Positions 48,193 to 57,467 of a stretch of 64,000 bases of DNA are shown here, piece after piece. The first letter of the stretch is position 1; the number at the start of each line of letters is the position of its first letter. The stretch is taken from contig NZ_LMNA01000001.1 of NCBI RefSeq assembly GCF_001422445.1, forward strand, positions 542,735 to 606,734, in the 5' to 3' direction. This DNA is from Pseudorhodoferax sp. Leaf274 (GTDB lineage Bacteria; Pseudomonadota; Gammaproteobacteria; Burkholderiales; Burkholderiaceae_C). Made by a program: the position numbers and the translations under genes. The notes under the pieces were generated by a model, which saw nothing but the letters and a program-made list of their open reading frames with translations, was not told the origin of the DNA and did not search any database.

Positions 48193-49077
48193 CTATCCCT
48201 TGCGCCGGCGCGCCAGCAGCATGGCCAGTCCGATGGCCAGGCCCATGACCAGGAAGGACACGACCGTGGTCACCGTGCCCAGCGCGTAGATGGAAGGCGT
48301 GGTGACCGTGGACGTCAGGCCCTGCAGCTCCAGCGGCAGCGTGTTGACGTCGCCGATCGCCTGCGAGGTGCGCGCGATCTCGTCCCACGACAGCGTGAAG
48401 CCGAACATGCCGATGCCCACCACCGATGGCGCCACCAGCGGCAGCACCACGTGGCTGAAGCCTTGCCAGGGCGTGGCGCCGAGGTCGCGCGCGGCCTCCT
48501 CGTAGCTCGGGTCGAAGCGGTTGAACACGGCGAACATGATGAGCAGGCCGAAGGGCAGCGTCCACGTGAGGTGCGCGCCCAGCGCCGAGGTGAACAGGCC
48601 CAGGGCCGTGCCGTAGTTCTCCAGCGCACTGTCCATGCCGAGCGTGCCCAGCAGCCACTTGATGCCGTTGTCCAGCAGCCGGAACTCCAGGCCGATGCCC
48701 AGCGACACGATGATGGACGGCATGATGAGGCTGGCCACGACGATGTAGAACAGCGCGTTGCCGCCTCGGAGCTTCTTGCGGAAGGCCAGGCCCGCCAGCA
48801 CCGACAGGACCACGGTGAACACCATCACCGCCGCGCCCAGGCCCAGCGAGCGGCGCAGCGCGGCGCCGATGTCCACCACGCCCAGGCCTTCGGCCAGCTG
48901 GCGGAACCAGTGCAGCGAGAAGCCGCGCATCGGGAACGTGAGCCCCCCTTCGGGGCCCTGGAAGCTCAGCACCACGATGACGAGCATCGGGCCGTACATG
49001 AAGGCCACGAATAGCGCGAACACCAGGGCCAGCAGCCAGAAGCCGGCGGGGCGCGCGTCGGTCATGCGGGCGTGCAT
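48193..49077 (-). CDS. ABC transporter permease, PotC-like
   Basis: A 294-residue inner-membrane subunit with about six membrane segments and an EAA loop (YEEAARDLGATPWQGF). The start at 49077 shares one base with the preceding permease stop (TGATG), giving translational coupling; a second ATG at 49065 is possible. It completes a polyamine/opine-type importer with the genes at 49077-52355. Confidence 0.9.
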   Translation of the reverse strand: MHARMTDARPAGFWLLALVFALFVAFMYGPMLVIVVLSFQGPEGGLTFPMRGFSLHWFRQLAEGLGVVDIGAALRRSLGLGAAVMVFTVVLSVLAGLAFRKKLRGGNALFYIVVASLIMPSIIVSLGIGLEFRLLDNGIKWLLGTLGMDSALENYGTALGLFTSALGAHLTWTLPFGLLIMFAVFNRFDPSYEEAARDLGATPWQGFSHVVLPLVAPSVVGIGMFGFTLSWDEIARTSQAIGDVNTLPLELQGLTSTVTTPSIYALGTVTTVVSFLVMGLAIGLAMLLARRRKG

Positions 49078-50003
49078 CAGAGCTCTTTCCGGATGTCGAC
49101 AAGGCGCGTCAGCGCCCAGATGATCATGAGCACCACCGCCAGCAGGATCACCGCGTTGGCCGCGGCCAGCGGGAACTGCAGGTACGAGGTCTGCACCTGG
49201 ATGATCTTGCCGATGGAGGCGATCTGCTGGCCGCCCATGACGCCGATGGTCACGAAGTCGCCCATCACGATGGTGATGACGAAGATCGAGCCGATGATGA
49301 TGCCCGTCTTGCACAGCGGCACGATCACGTTCCACAGCGTCTGCCAGGCGCTGGCGCCGCTGTCGCTGGCGGCTTCCAGCAGGCTGCGGTCGATGCGCAT
49401 CATGCTGTTGAAGATGGGCACGATCATGAACATCGTGTAGAGGTGCACGAAGGCCAGCGTGACCGAGAAGTCGGAGAACAGCAGCCACTCGATGGGCTGG
49501 TCCACCAGGCCCATGCCCTGCAGCGTCTGGTTCACGAGGCCGTTGCGGCCCAGGAGCGGCACCCACGAGATCATGCGGATCACGTTGCTGGTCCAGAACG
49601 GGATCGTGCACAGCACGAACAGCGCCGTCTGCATGCCCGCGCTGCGCACGTGGAAGGCCAGGAAGTACGAGACCGCGAAACCCAGCACCAGCGTGATGGC
49701 CCAGACCAGGAACGAGAACTTGAGCGTGGAGAGATAGGTCTTCAGCGTCACGCACAAATCATCGCCACCGGCCAGGCCCGCCGAGCAGCCCTCGAAGATC
49801 GAGACGTAGTTCTTGAACGTGAAGCCGGGCAGCAGCTCGTACTCGTTGAAGTCCCAGAAGCTGACCATCAGGACCAGCGCCAGGGGAATCAGGAAGAACA
49901 GCGCGAAGACCAGCGTGAACGGCGCGGCCTGCCACCAGGCCGCGATGCTGCGGCCCGGCGCCGCGGACGGGGCACCGTGGGAGGTGGTGGCAGGTGCGCT
50001 CAT
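49077..50003 (-). CDS. ABC transporter permease, PotB-like
   Basis: A 308-residue inner-membrane subunit: first membrane helix at about 28-50 (FTLVFALFFLIPLALVLMVS), a periplasmic loop with two cysteines (GCSAG, DLCVTLK), and the EAA loop LLEAASDSGASAWQTL. It follows the binding-protein gene by 15 bases and overlaps the next permease. Confidence 0.9.
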   Translation of the reverse strand: MSAPATTSHGAPSAAPGRSIAAWWQAAPFTLVFALFFLIPLALVLMVSFWDFNEYELLPGFTFKNYVSIFEGCSAGLAGGDDLCVTLKTYLSTLKFSFLVWAITLVLGFAVSYFLAFHVRSAGMQTALFVLCTIPFWTSNVIRMISWVPLLGRNGLVNQTLQGMGLVDQPIEWLLFSDFSVTLAFVHLYTMFMIVPIFNSMMRIDRSLLEAASDSGASAWQTLWNVIVPLCKTGIIIGSIFVITIVMGDFVTIGVMGGQQIASIGKIIQVQTSYLQFPLAAANAVILLAVVLMIIWALTRLVDIRKEL

Positions 50004-50018
50004 GGCTGGCTCACTGCG

Positions 50019-51284
50019 TCAGGCCGCCACGAACTGGTTCCACTTCTGGACCATGTAGTTGTTCTCGTCCATCAGCGCATTCCAGCAGGCGATGCCGCCC
50101 ATGCGCTGCTCGTACGAGCCACCGTCGCGCACGGAACCGGCCTTGGCCAGCACGTCGCCGTTGGGGCTCTTGATGTCCTGCGCGGCGGGCTTGCCTTCCA
50201 TCCAGTAGGCCCACTCGTAGGCTTCCATCTTCGACTTGGCGGTCTCGAGCACGGCGCTGTAGTAGCCCTGGCGGTTGAGGTAGGCGCCGGCCCAGCCATC
50301 GAGGAACCAGTTGATGAACTCGTAGGCGCCGTCGAGCTTCCTGCCCGACAGCGTGGCCGGCAGGCCGAAGCCGGCCGCCCAGGCGCGGTAGCCTTCCTTC
50401 AGCGGCTGGAAGTTGCAGGCGATGCCCTTGGTGCGCACGGCCGTGACGGCGGGCGACCACATCGACTGGATCACCACTTCGCCCGAGGACATCAGGTTCA
50501 CCGACTCGTTGAAGTCCTTCCACAGCGCGCGGAACTGGCCAGCCTTCTTGGCCTCGATCAGGGTCTTGATCGTGAGGTCGATCTCGGCCTTGGTCATGTT
50601 GCCCTTGTCGGGGTACTTGTACAGGCCCTTGGCCTCCACCACCATGGCCGCGTCCATGATGCCGATGGAGGGGATGTTCAGGATGGCGGCCTTGCCCTTG
50701 AACTCGGGGTTCAGCAGCTCGGCCCAGGAGTCGATGGGGCGCTTGATCAGGTCGGGGCGGATGCCCAGCGTGTCGGCGTTGTAGACGGTCGGGATCAGCG
50801 ACATGAACTGCGTCGGGCTCTTGGCGAACACCTTGCTCTTCTCGCCCTCCAGGAAGATCACCTTCTTGGGCGCCGTGCCCTGGTCGCCCACGGCCTTGCC
50901 GCCCACCTGGCCGGTGGTGAACAGCGTGGTGATCTTGTCGGCGTTCTTGATCTTCTTGGTGTCGATGCCCTTGAGGTTGCCCGTGGGCACGATCTTCTTG
51001 AGCGAGAAGTACTCGGTGTCGATCAGGTCGAAGCTGTTGGGCGCGGTGACGGCGCGCTTGGTCACGTCGTCGGTGGTGACGGCCACGTACTGGATGGTGA
51101 TGCCCGTGTCGGCCTTGAACTTCTCGGCGATCGCCTTGTCCTGGTTCACGGCCGTGCCCAGGTAGCGCAGCACGATGGGTTCCTGCGCATGCACGAAGGG
51201 CGCGGTGCCCGTGGCCAGGATGCCGGCCGTGCCCTTGAGCAGCGTGCGGCGTTGCAGGCCGCTGGGAGTGGTGTTGTCGGTCAT
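50019..51284 (-). CDS. ABC transporter substrate-binding protein, PotD-like, Tat-exported
   Basis: A 421-residue periplasmic binding protein. The N terminus, GLQRRTLLKGTAGILATG, is a twin-arginine signal followed by cleavage near VHAQE. The mature protein starts IVLRYLGTAVNQDKAIAEKF and contains WSPAVTAVRTKGI and YEFINWFLDGWAG, typical of family 1 spermidine/opine binding proteins. Ligand unknown. It belongs to the ATPase-first operon. Confidence 0.9.
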   Translation of the reverse strand: MTDNTTPSGLQRRTLLKGTAGILATGTAPFVHAQEPIVLRYLGTAVNQDKAIAEKFKADTGITIQYVAVTTDDVTKRAVTAPNSFDLIDTEYFSLKKIVPTGNLKGIDTKKIKNADKITTLFTTGQVGGKAVGDQGTAPKKVIFLEGEKSKVFAKSPTQFMSLIPTVYNADTLGIRPDLIKRPIDSWAELLNPEFKGKAAILNIPSIGIMDAAMVVEAKGLYKYPDKGNMTKAEIDLTIKTLIEAKKAGQFRALWKDFNESVNLMSSGEVVIQSMWSPAVTAVRTKGIACNFQPLKEGYRAWAAGFGLPATLSGRKLDGAYEFINWFLDGWAGAYLNRQGYYSAVLETAKSKMEAYEWAYWMEGKPAAQDIKSPNGDVLAKAGSVRDGGSYEQRMGGIACWNALMDENNYMVQKWNQFVAA

Positions 51285-51326
51285 GCTTGTCTCTCCAATG
51301 GATGGCAGGGGTTGAAGGAAAGGGGT

Positions 51327-52355
51327 TCAGGCGGCCAGTGCGTGCGCGTGCGGCGCGGCCCAGGACAGGCGCACGTCCTCGCCCAGGGTGTAGGGTCGGT
51401 CGGCGAACGCCGCCTCGGGCAGCATCACGGACACGCCGGTGCGGCCATCCGCGTTCTCGGCGTCCAGGCCCAGCAGCACGTAGGTGCCCTGGTACTCGAC
51501 ATCGGTGACCTTGGCGCCGATGCCGGCGCTGCCGGTGGACGCCGGCGCAATCTGCATGTGGTCGTTGCGCACCGCGATCTTGCCGGCCGGTGTCTGCAGC
51601 ACGTTGTGCCCGCCCATGAAGCGCGCGATGAATTCGGTGGCCGGCCGGTTGTAGACCTCGTGCGGCGGGCCGACCTGCTCGATCAGGCCGTGGTTCATCA
51701 CGACCATGGTGTCGGCCAGCGCCATCGCTTCTTCCTGCGAGTGCGTGACGTGCACGAAGGTCAGCCCCAGCTCCTTCTGCCAGCGGCGCAGCTCGGCGCG
51801 CATCTGGATGCGCAGGAACGGGTCCAGCGCCGAGAGCGGTTCGTCGAGCAGCAGCACGCGCGGCTCGGTGATGAGTGCGCGTGCCAGCGCCACGCGCTGC
51901 TGCTGGCCGCCGGACAGCTCGCCGGGCTTGCGCTGCGCGAGGTGGCCCATGGCCACGCGCGCGAGCAGGTCCTGCGCCTTGGCATGGCGCTCGGCCTTGG
52001 CCACGCCCTTCATCTTCAGGCTGAAGGCCACGTTGTCGAGCGCCGAGAGATGCGGGAACAGCGCGAAGCTCTGGAACATCATCGCCGTGCCGCGCGCCGC
52101 GGCCGGCAGGTCGGTGATGTTGCGGCCCTCCAGCAGCACGTCGCCGCTGCTCACGGTCTCGTGGCCCGCGATCATGCGCAGCGTGGTGCTCTTGCCGCAG
52201 CCCGAAGGCCCCAGCAGGCAGCAGTAGCTGCCGCTGGCGATGCGCAGGTCGATCGCATCCACGGCGGGCTGCCCCTGCGCATAGCGCTTGGTCAGGGCCA
52301 CGAGTTCCACGGCCACGGGCCGCGGGGCGCTGGGAGAGGGTGCGGCAGGGCTCAT
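51327..52355 (-). CDS. ABC transporter ATP-binding protein, PotA-like
   Basis: A 342-residue ATPase: Walker A GPSGCGKST near 47, Q-loop FQSFALFPHLSA, signature LSGGQQQR, Walker B VLLLDEPLSALD, His in VHVTHSQEEA, then a C-terminal TOBE-like regulatory domain from about 250. The start at 52355 has no visible ribosome site; operator-like copies begin 9 bases upstream. It heads the operon potA-D-B-C-like, GntR, racemase-like, AKR. Confidence 0.92.
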   Translation of the reverse strand: MSPAAPSPSAPRPVAVELVALTKRYAQGQPAVDAIDLRIASGSYCCLLGPSGCGKSTTLRMIAGHETVSSGDVLLEGRNITDLPAAARGTAMMFQSFALFPHLSALDNVAFSLKMKGVAKAERHAKAQDLLARVAMGHLAQRKPGELSGGQQQRVALARALITEPRVLLLDEPLSALDPFLRIQMRAELRRWQKELGLTFVHVTHSQEEAMALADTMVVMNHGLIEQVGPPHEVYNRPATEFIARFMGGHNVLQTPAGKIAVRNDHMQIAPASTGSAGIGAKVTDVEYQGTYVLLGLDAENADGRTGVSVMLPEAAFADRPYTLGEDVRLSWAAPHAHALAA

Positions 52356-52363
52356 GGGCCACG

Positions 52364-52420
52364 TCGTACGCAAAGCCCATGCCATGTTTGTACGCAACCG
52401 CGCGGACGGAATGCGTACAA
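52364..52420. promoter_or_regulatory. Triple GntR/FCD-type operator
   Basis: Three copies of TYGTACGCAW: TCGTACGCAA (52364-52373), TTGTACGCAA (52388-52397) and, inverted, TTGTACGCAT (52420-52411). Spacing is 24 and 23 bases. Copies two and three form the longer inverted repeat TTTGTACGCA-N15-TGCGTACAAA. The sites lie directly upstream of the operon that encodes a GntR/FCD regulator. Confidence 0.75.
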
Positions 52421-52587
52421 AGGGCACCAAGGACGTGCGTGTGGCGGCGCGGCCGCGGCCATCCTTGGTGCGCACGGCGCCGTGCTGGTGCCCAGCCACC
52501 GTTCTTAGGGTTACAGAAGTTGCATCCGACTTTTCGGCTTTTGCGGGGTGCTTCCCCTAGGATGGAGTTTTGATCGGAGAACGACCT

Positions 52588-53142
52588 GTGGCCCTGCAAT
52601 CCCCCTTTTTCGGCAAGCGTGAGAACGAACCTCTGAACACCCGTCCGAGCACGTTCAACAACACCTCGTCCCCGCTGCAGCCAACCGTTTCCTCCAGCGC
52701 CATGTCCTCTTCTTCCTCGGCGTCCTCCGCCGCACCGACCAGCTCCGCCGCCGTTGCGCCGACCGCCAGCGCCGCCACCCAGGAACCCGGCAGCAAGCTC
52801 ATCGTCGGCCCGAACATCAAGCTCAAGGGCGTGGAGATCACCGACTGCGACACGCTGGTGGTCGAGGGCACTGTGGAAGCCACGATGGATTCGCGCATGA
52901 TGCAGATCGCCGAGCAGGGCGCCTTCAAGGGCTCGGCCGAGGTCGACCTGGCCGAGATCCGCGGCGCCTTCGACGGCGACCTCGTGGTGCGCGAGAAGCT
53001 CGTGGTCTACGCCACCGGCAAGGTCAGCGGCAAGATCCGCTATGGCAAGGTGGTGATCGAGGAGGGCGGCCAGATCTCGGGCGAGATCAGCTTCGGCGCA
53101 GCGCCCGCCAAGAGCGCCAAGCCCGCGCTGGCCGCGGCCTGA
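52588..53142 (+). CDS. Bactofilin (polymer-forming cytoskeletal protein)
   Basis: A 184-residue bactofilin. After a 55-residue Ser/Ala/Thr-rich disordered N terminus comes the beta-helical DUF583 core: IVGPNIKLKGVEITDCDTLV, VEGTVEA, GAFKGSAEVDLAEIRGAF and VVIEEGGQISGEI. It self-assembles into filaments that localise envelope enzymes. The start is taken as GTG at 52588 with GGAG 8 bases upstream; TTG at 52570 is an alternative. Confidence 0.92.
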   Translation: MALQSPFFGKRENEPLNTRPSTFNNTSSPLQPTVSSSAMSSSSSASSAAPTSSAAVAPTASAATQEPGSKLIVGPNIKLKGVEITDCDTLVVEGTVEATMDSRMMQIAEQGAFKGSAEVDLAEIRGAFDGDLVVREKLVVYATGKVSGKIRYGKVVIEEGGQISGEISFGAAPAKSAKPALAAA

Positions 53143-53182
53143 CGGGTCCGGCCCACTTCGACCTTCACCCTTCTCCAACGGC

Positions 53183-53208
53183 AAACGCCGACCCTCGGGT
53201 CGGCGTTT
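53183..53208. terminator. Bidirectional intrinsic terminator
   Basis: AAACGCCGACCC-TC-GGGTCGGCGTTTT, a 12-base stem with A- and T-rich ends, between the convergent bactofilin and OYE genes. Confidence 0.9.
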
Positions 53209-53232
53209 TGCATGGGTTGGCGCGGCCGCGGA

Positions 53233-54336
53233 TCAGGCAGGCAGTGCGGGGTAGTCGGTGTAGCCCTCGGCGCCGCCGCCGTACATGGTGGCGCGCTCGG
53301 GCTGCTGCAGCGGCGCATGCTCGCGCAGGCGGCGCACCAGGTCGGGGTTGGCGATGAAGGGGCGGCCGAAGGCGACGAGGTCGGCACCGTCGGCCACGGC
53401 CTGGTCGGCCAGCTGGCGGTCGTAGCCGTTGTTGACCATCCACGCGGCCTCGCCACCGGCAGCGCGGTAGGCCGCCTTGAGCTTGCGGTAGTCGAAGGGG
53501 CGGTCGTCGATCTCGCGCGGGCCGCCCGTGGCGCCCTCGATCACGTGGATGTAGGCCAGGCCCAGCGGCGCCAGTTCGGCCAGCAGGGCTTCGAACAGTG
53601 GCTGCGGGTCGGGATCGGAGATGCCGTTGGCCGGCGTGACCGGCGAGATGCGCAGGCCCACGCGGCCAGCGCCGATCTCGGCGGCCACGGCGCGCACCAC
53701 CTCCAGCGAGAAGCGGATGCGGTTGGCGATGCTGCCGCCGTAGTGGTCGGTGCGGTGGTTGGCGCCGAGCTTGAGGAACTGGTCGAGCAGGTAGCCATTG
53801 GCGCCGTGGATCTCCACGCCGTCGAAGCCGCTGTCGAGCGCGGCACGGGCGGCCTTGCGGAAGTCGTCGACGACGCCGGCGATCTCTTCGGCGGCCAGCG
53901 CGCGCGGCGTGGAGGTCTGGTCGAAACCGCCCTTGCCATCGCGGATCAGGTAGGTCTTGGTCGCCGCCTGGATGGCGGAGGGCGCCACCGGCGCCTGGCC
54001 GCCGGCCTGCAGGTCGGTGTGCGAGACGCGGCCCACATGCCACAGCTGGGTGACGATCTTGCCGCCGGCCGCATGCACGGCCGCGGTGACCTTGCGCCAG
54101 CCCTCCAGCTGCTCGGGCGCGTACAGGCCCGGCACGTCGGCATAGCCCTGGCCCTGCTGGCTGATGGCCGTGCCTTCGCTGACGATCAGTCCGGCGCTGG
54201 CGCGCTGGCGGTAGTACTCCACGGCCAGCGGGCCGGGCACGGCGCGCGGCGAACGGTTGCGCGTGAGCGGGGCCATGACGATGCGGTTGGCCAGCGCCAG
54301 GCTTCCCGCATGGGTGGGCTCGAACAAGGAAGACAT
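53233..54336 (-). CDS. Old Yellow Enzyme family NADH:flavin oxidoreductase (alkene reductase)
   Basis: A 367-residue FMN-dependent TIM-barrel enzyme. Typical features are LANRIVMAPLTRNRS, TAISQQGQGY, QLWHVGRVSHTDLQ (His-Val pair for flavin/substrate), GFDGVEIHGANGYLLDQFL, and the nicotinamide-proton Tyr in NHRTDHYGGSIANR. It reduces activated alkenes, nitrate esters or N-ethylmaleimide-like compounds (NemA type). It is followed downstream only by the bactofilin terminator. Confidence 0.93.
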   Translation of the reverse strand: MSSLFEPTHAGSLALANRIVMAPLTRNRSPRAVPGPLAVEYYRQRASAGLIVSEGTAISQQGQGYADVPGLYAPEQLEGWRKVTAAVHAAGGKIVTQLWHVGRVSHTDLQAGGQAPVAPSAIQAATKTYLIRDGKGGFDQTSTPRALAAEEIAGVVDDFRKAARAALDSGFDGVEIHGANGYLLDQFLKLGANHRTDHYGGSIANRIRFSLEVVRAVAAEIGAGRVGLRISPVTPANGISDPDPQPLFEALLAELAPLGLAYIHVIEGATGGPREIDDRPFDYRKLKAAYRAAGGEAAWMVNNGYDRQLADQAVADGADLVAFGRPFIANPDLVRRLREHAPLQQPERATMYGGGAEGYTDYPALPA

Positions 54337-54448
54337 GCACTCTCCGTTGGAATTGTTCTTGGCCGCCCCGGAGCGCCGGGGCGGACGAAGCGTGCATTTA
54401 TGGGCGGCCCGGCCATCTGCAAGACGGAGCCGCCCTTGTTACATCGGC

Positions 54449-55057
54449 TTACTTTGCCAGGCCTTCGGCCTTGAGCGCTTCCTGCACGGCCGGGCGGGCG
54501 GCCACGCGGGCCATGAAGGCGGCCACGTTGGCATAGGCCGACAGGTCCACGCCGGTGGGCTTGGCCCAGTTGGTCACGGTGAACAGGTAGGCGTCGACGA
54601 CGCTGAAGTTCTCGCCCGCCAGGTAGTCCTTGCCGGCCAGTTGTTCGTCGACCCACTTGTAGCGGGCCACCAGCTTCTCGCGCACGGCGGTCTTGTACTC
54701 CTCGGGCGTGGCCGGGTTGAACAGCGGGCTGAAGCCCTTGTGCAGCTCGGTGCCGACGAAGTTCAGCAGCGACTGCAGCCGGTAGCGCGCCAGCGTGCCA
54801 TTGGCCGGGGCCAGGTTCTTCAGCGGCGCCTGGTCGGCGAGGTACTGCACGATGGCCGGGCCTTCGGTCAGGCGGGTGCCGTCGTCCAGCTCCAGCAGCG
54901 GCACGTAGCCCAGCGGGTTGACGGTGTAGTAGTCGGTGCCGTCGTCAAGCTTGTGCGTCTTGGTCGGTGCCTTCAGGGCCTCGAACGCGAGGCCGGCCTC
55001 GCGCAGCACGATGTGCGGGGACAGCGAGCAGGCACCAGGGGAGTAATACAGCTTCAT
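54449..55057 (-). CDS. Glutathione S-transferase
   Basis: A 202-residue GST of the bacterial beta class: MKLYYSPGACSLSPHIVLRE with the catalytic Cys10 region and Ser, YVPLLELDDG (cis-Pro), TEGPAIVQYLAD (Glu-Gly-Ser-like GSH site), and the C-terminal NFSVVDAYLFTV N-capping box. It detoxifies electrophiles or reduces disulfides. It lies 112 bases upstream of the OYE gene on the same strand, with a GC hairpin (54363-54384) between. Confidence 0.94.
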   Translation of the reverse strand: MKLYYSPGACSLSPHIVLREAGLAFEALKAPTKTHKLDDGTDYYTVNPLGYVPLLELDDGTRLTEGPAIVQYLADQAPLKNLAPANGTLARYRLQSLLNFVGTELHKGFSPLFNPATPEEYKTAVREKLVARYKWVDEQLAGKDYLAGENFSVVDAYLFTVTNWAKPTGVDLSAYANVAAFMARVAARPAVQEALKAEGLAK

Positions 55058-55239
55058 GGCGTGTTTCCGAAAGGGTTGGAATCGTTGTGCCGCCGGGTAC
55101 TGAGCCCCGCATGGCGACGCCCGAAAAGGGCCGCGCGATTGTCCTACACCCCCCAGTGCCGGCGGCTGATGCCTGCCGAAAGCCCGCCTCCCTATAGTGC
55201 ATGCAAGCGCGGCGCCGCCGCACGACAAGGAGAGTCGAC

Positions 55240-55425
55240 ATGTTGAAGTGGGCCATCATTTTTGCCTTGATTGCACTGGTTGCAGGGGGCCTGGGTTTCG
55301 GTGGTGTGGCTGCAGGCGCGGCTGGCATTGCCAAGGTGTTGTTCGGCCTGTTCCTGATCCTGGCCGTGGTGTTCATCGTGCTCGCCGCACTGGGTGTGGG
55401 CGCAGCCAAGAAGATCCTGGACTGA
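55240..55425 (+). CDS. DUF1328 small membrane protein
   Basis: A 61-residue protein with two hydrophobic helices separated by a glycine-rich turn ([20 protein letters not shown] and [17 protein letters not shown]). It matches DUF1328 (YtjA-like), of unknown function and often stress-linked. An AAGGAGAG site precedes the ATG at 55240. It starts a small rightward cluster with two further genes. Confidence 0.92.
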   Translation: MLKWAIIFALIALVAGGLGFGGVAAGAAGIAKVLFGLFLILAVVFIVLAALGVGAAKKILD

Positions 55426-55428
55426 GCC

Positions 55429-55650
55429 GTGCAATCTGTTCTCCAAGGCCTGGGCAACCAGCGTTATGCGCAGCTGCGCGAATGGCTCGACCGCCCGGCA
55501 CAGCGCGTGCAGCGCATCCTGCAGGTGACGGCCGCCGACTGGTGGCCCGATGGCGAGGTGCCGCAGACGCGCAAGGCCGCTGGCCGCGTGGCGCGCGCGC
55601 ACCGCGAGCGCGAGCACGCACAGGCGGCGCGCGGCCGCCGCCACGCATGA
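55429..55650 (+). CDS. Hypothetical protein, translationally coupled
   Basis: A 73-residue basic protein starting with GTG, 3 bases after the DUF1328 stop, and overlapping the transglutaminase start by 4 bases (ATGA). It has a helical N-terminal half (QRYAQLREWLDRPAQRVQRI) and an Arg/His/Ala-rich tail; no family is recognised. Close packing on both sides is the main support for its being real. Confidence 0.6.
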   Translation: MQSVLQGLGNQRYAQLREWLDRPAQRVQRILQVTAADWWPDGEVPQTRKAAGRVARAHREREHAQAARGRRHA

Positions 55651-56504
55651 GGCCCGCCATGCTGTCTTCCATCGACGTCAAGCTCGTGTACGGCGTGGCC
55701 GAGCCCACGCACTTCTGCCTGCACCTGCAGGTGGCGGACCATGCCGACCAGCATGTGCGCGAAGAGCGCCTGCAGGTGCAACCCCCGCTTCCGCTGCACG
55801 ACTACCGTGACGCGGTGAAGGGCAACCGCTTCGTGCGCTTCGACGCGCCCAAGGGCCTGGTGCACGTGCAATACCAGGCCGAGGTCGAGGTGCATTACGA
55901 GATCCCGGCCCCGGGCCTGGGCGAAGCACCCGTGAACCAGATCCCGGACGAGGTGCTGCACTTCCTCTCGCCCACGCGCTACTGCGAATCCGACCTGCTG
56001 GGCAATGCCGCGCAGCAGCTGTTCTGCAAGGCTGCGCCGGGTCTGGAACGGGTGCAGGCCGTGTCGGACTGGATCCACGACAACATCGCCTACACGCCGG
56101 GTTCGAGCGACGCGACGACCACCGCGCAGCAGATCTTCGTGCAGCGCCAGGGCGTGTGCCGCGACTTTGCCCACCTGGGCGTGACCTTCTGCCGCGCGCT
56201 GAACATCCCGGCGCGGCTCGTGGCGGGCTATGTGTTCTTCGACGAGCCGCCGCAGGATTTCCATGCGGTGTTCGAGGCCTGGCTGGACGGGCGCTGGGTG
56301 CTGTTCGACCCGACCCGCATGGCGCCCGTGGAGCGCCTGGTGCGCGTGGGTACCGGCCGCGATGCCAAGGACGTGGCCTTCGCCACGCTGTTCGGCAAGG
56401 CCAGTCTGGTGAGCAAGGACATCACGGTGCGCGAGAGCGTCGGCCAGCCGGCCGCAGCTGCACAAGGCGCAGCCCGGCAACCCCAGCTGCGCGCCGTCGG
56501 CTGA
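55647..56504 (+). CDS. Transglutaminase-like cysteine protease family protein
   Basis: A 285-residue protein with a Transglut_core domain: Cys in QRQGVCRDFAHLG, His in DFHAVFEAWLDG and Asp in VLFDPTRMAP form the catalytic triad. The N-terminal part is a beta-sandwich (LVYGVAEPTHFCLHLQVAD). Cytoplasmic by lack of a signal. The start at 55647 overlaps the previous gene; ATG 55659 is an alternative. It converges with the AraC gene with no gap between stops. Confidence 0.9.
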   Translation: MRPAMLSSIDVKLVYGVAEPTHFCLHLQVADHADQHVREERLQVQPPLPLHDYRDAVKGNRFVRFDAPKGLVHVQYQAEVEVHYEIPAPGLGEAPVNQIPDEVLHFLSPTRYCESDLLGNAAQQLFCKAAPGLERVQAVSDWIHDNIAYTPGSSDATTTAQQIFVQRQGVCRDFAHLGVTFCRALNIPARLVAGYVFFDEPPQDFHAVFEAWLDGRWVLFDPTRMAPVERLVRVGTGRDAKDVAFATLFGKASLVSKDITVRESVGQPAAAAQGAARQPQLRAVG

Positions 56505-57467
56505 TCAGCCTGCGCCGTCGCGCGCGGCCTGGCGGAACTCGCTCGGGCTCATGCCCGTGTGCTCGCGGAACACGCGCGCGAAATGCGACATGTTCGAGAA
56601 GCCCCAGGCCAGCGCGATGTCGGTGATCGAGCGGCCCGCCAGCGGCGGTTGCCGCAATTCCTGGATGCAGGCCTGCAGCCGCTGCTGCTGGATGTAGCTG
56701 GCCAGCGTCTGGTCGCCCTGCGCGAACGCGTTGTGCAGGTGGCGCTTGCTGCAGTTCAGCGCGGTTGCAATCTGTTCGATGGAGAGCGCGGGGTCGCGCA
56801 GGTGCCTGGCCACGTGGTCGCGGATGCGGTCGTGCAGGGCTTCCTTGAGTGTCATGGCCGTGCCCTGGCCGGCCAGTTCGAGCAGCGACAGCTGCACCAG
56901 CTGCATGATCAGCTCGCCCGCGCCGCGCGCGGCCGTCTCGCTCATCGCCGGCAACTCGAGGTAGGTGTTGCGCATGGTCTCCAACGCCACGCGCGAGATG
57001 CCATTGGCGCCGCCCACGTGGCGGGCCATCAGCGGGTCGAGCCGCACGCCGCGCTCGGCCATCCGCGTCTTCGGCAGCATCACGATCAGGTGGTCGTTGT
57101 GCCGCGGGTTGTCGATCTCGTAGCCCTCGGTGGTGTCGTAGATGATCCATCCGCCGGCCTGCGCGCTGGCCGCGCGGCCGCGCTGCTGCACGGTGGCGCC
57201 GCCCTGCCAGGGTGCGACGATCTTCAGGTAGGCGGCCGCATCGCGCCGCGCCATGTCTGCGGAACGCAGCACGCGGTGGCGGCCGCTTTCGAGCCGTGTG
57301 AGCACCACGTCGCCCGCCTGCGAGGCCCACAGCCGGCCGTCGAAGCTGGTGTCGCCGTACAGGTCGGTCTCCAGGCCGCCGAACTGGCGCCAGATCCATT
57401 CGCGCCACTGCGGCGCCCGGTCGCGCGGGGCGACCGCATCGGTGTTCAGCGCCACGGACGGGGTCAT
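56505..57467 (-). CDS. AraC family transcriptional regulator
   Basis: A 320-residue regulator. The C-terminal AraC DNA-binding domain shows two HTH units (LSIEQIATALNCSKRHLHNA and SITDIALAWGFSNMSHFARV), ending FREHTGMSPSEFRQ. The N-terminal 170 residues fit the AraC-binding-like domain of transcriptional activators such as FeaR (WREWIWRQFGGLETDLYGD). It is divergent from the phosphoesterase gene across 169 bases, a likely target. Confidence 0.9.
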   Translation of the reverse strand: MTPSVALNTDAVAPRDRAPQWREWIWRQFGGLETDLYGDTSFDGRLWASQAGDVVLTRLESGRHRVLRSADMARRDAAAYLKIVAPWQGGATVQQRGRAASAQAGGWIIYDTTEGYEIDNPRHNDHLIVMLPKTRMAERGVRLDPLMARHVGGANGISRVALETMRNTYLELPAMSETAARGAGELIMQLVQLSLLELAGQGTAMTLKEALHDRIRDHVARHLRDPALSIEQIATALNCSKRHLHNAFAQGDQTLASYIQQQRLQACIQELRQPPLAGRSITDIALAWGFSNMSHFARVFREHTGMSPSEFRQAARDGAG

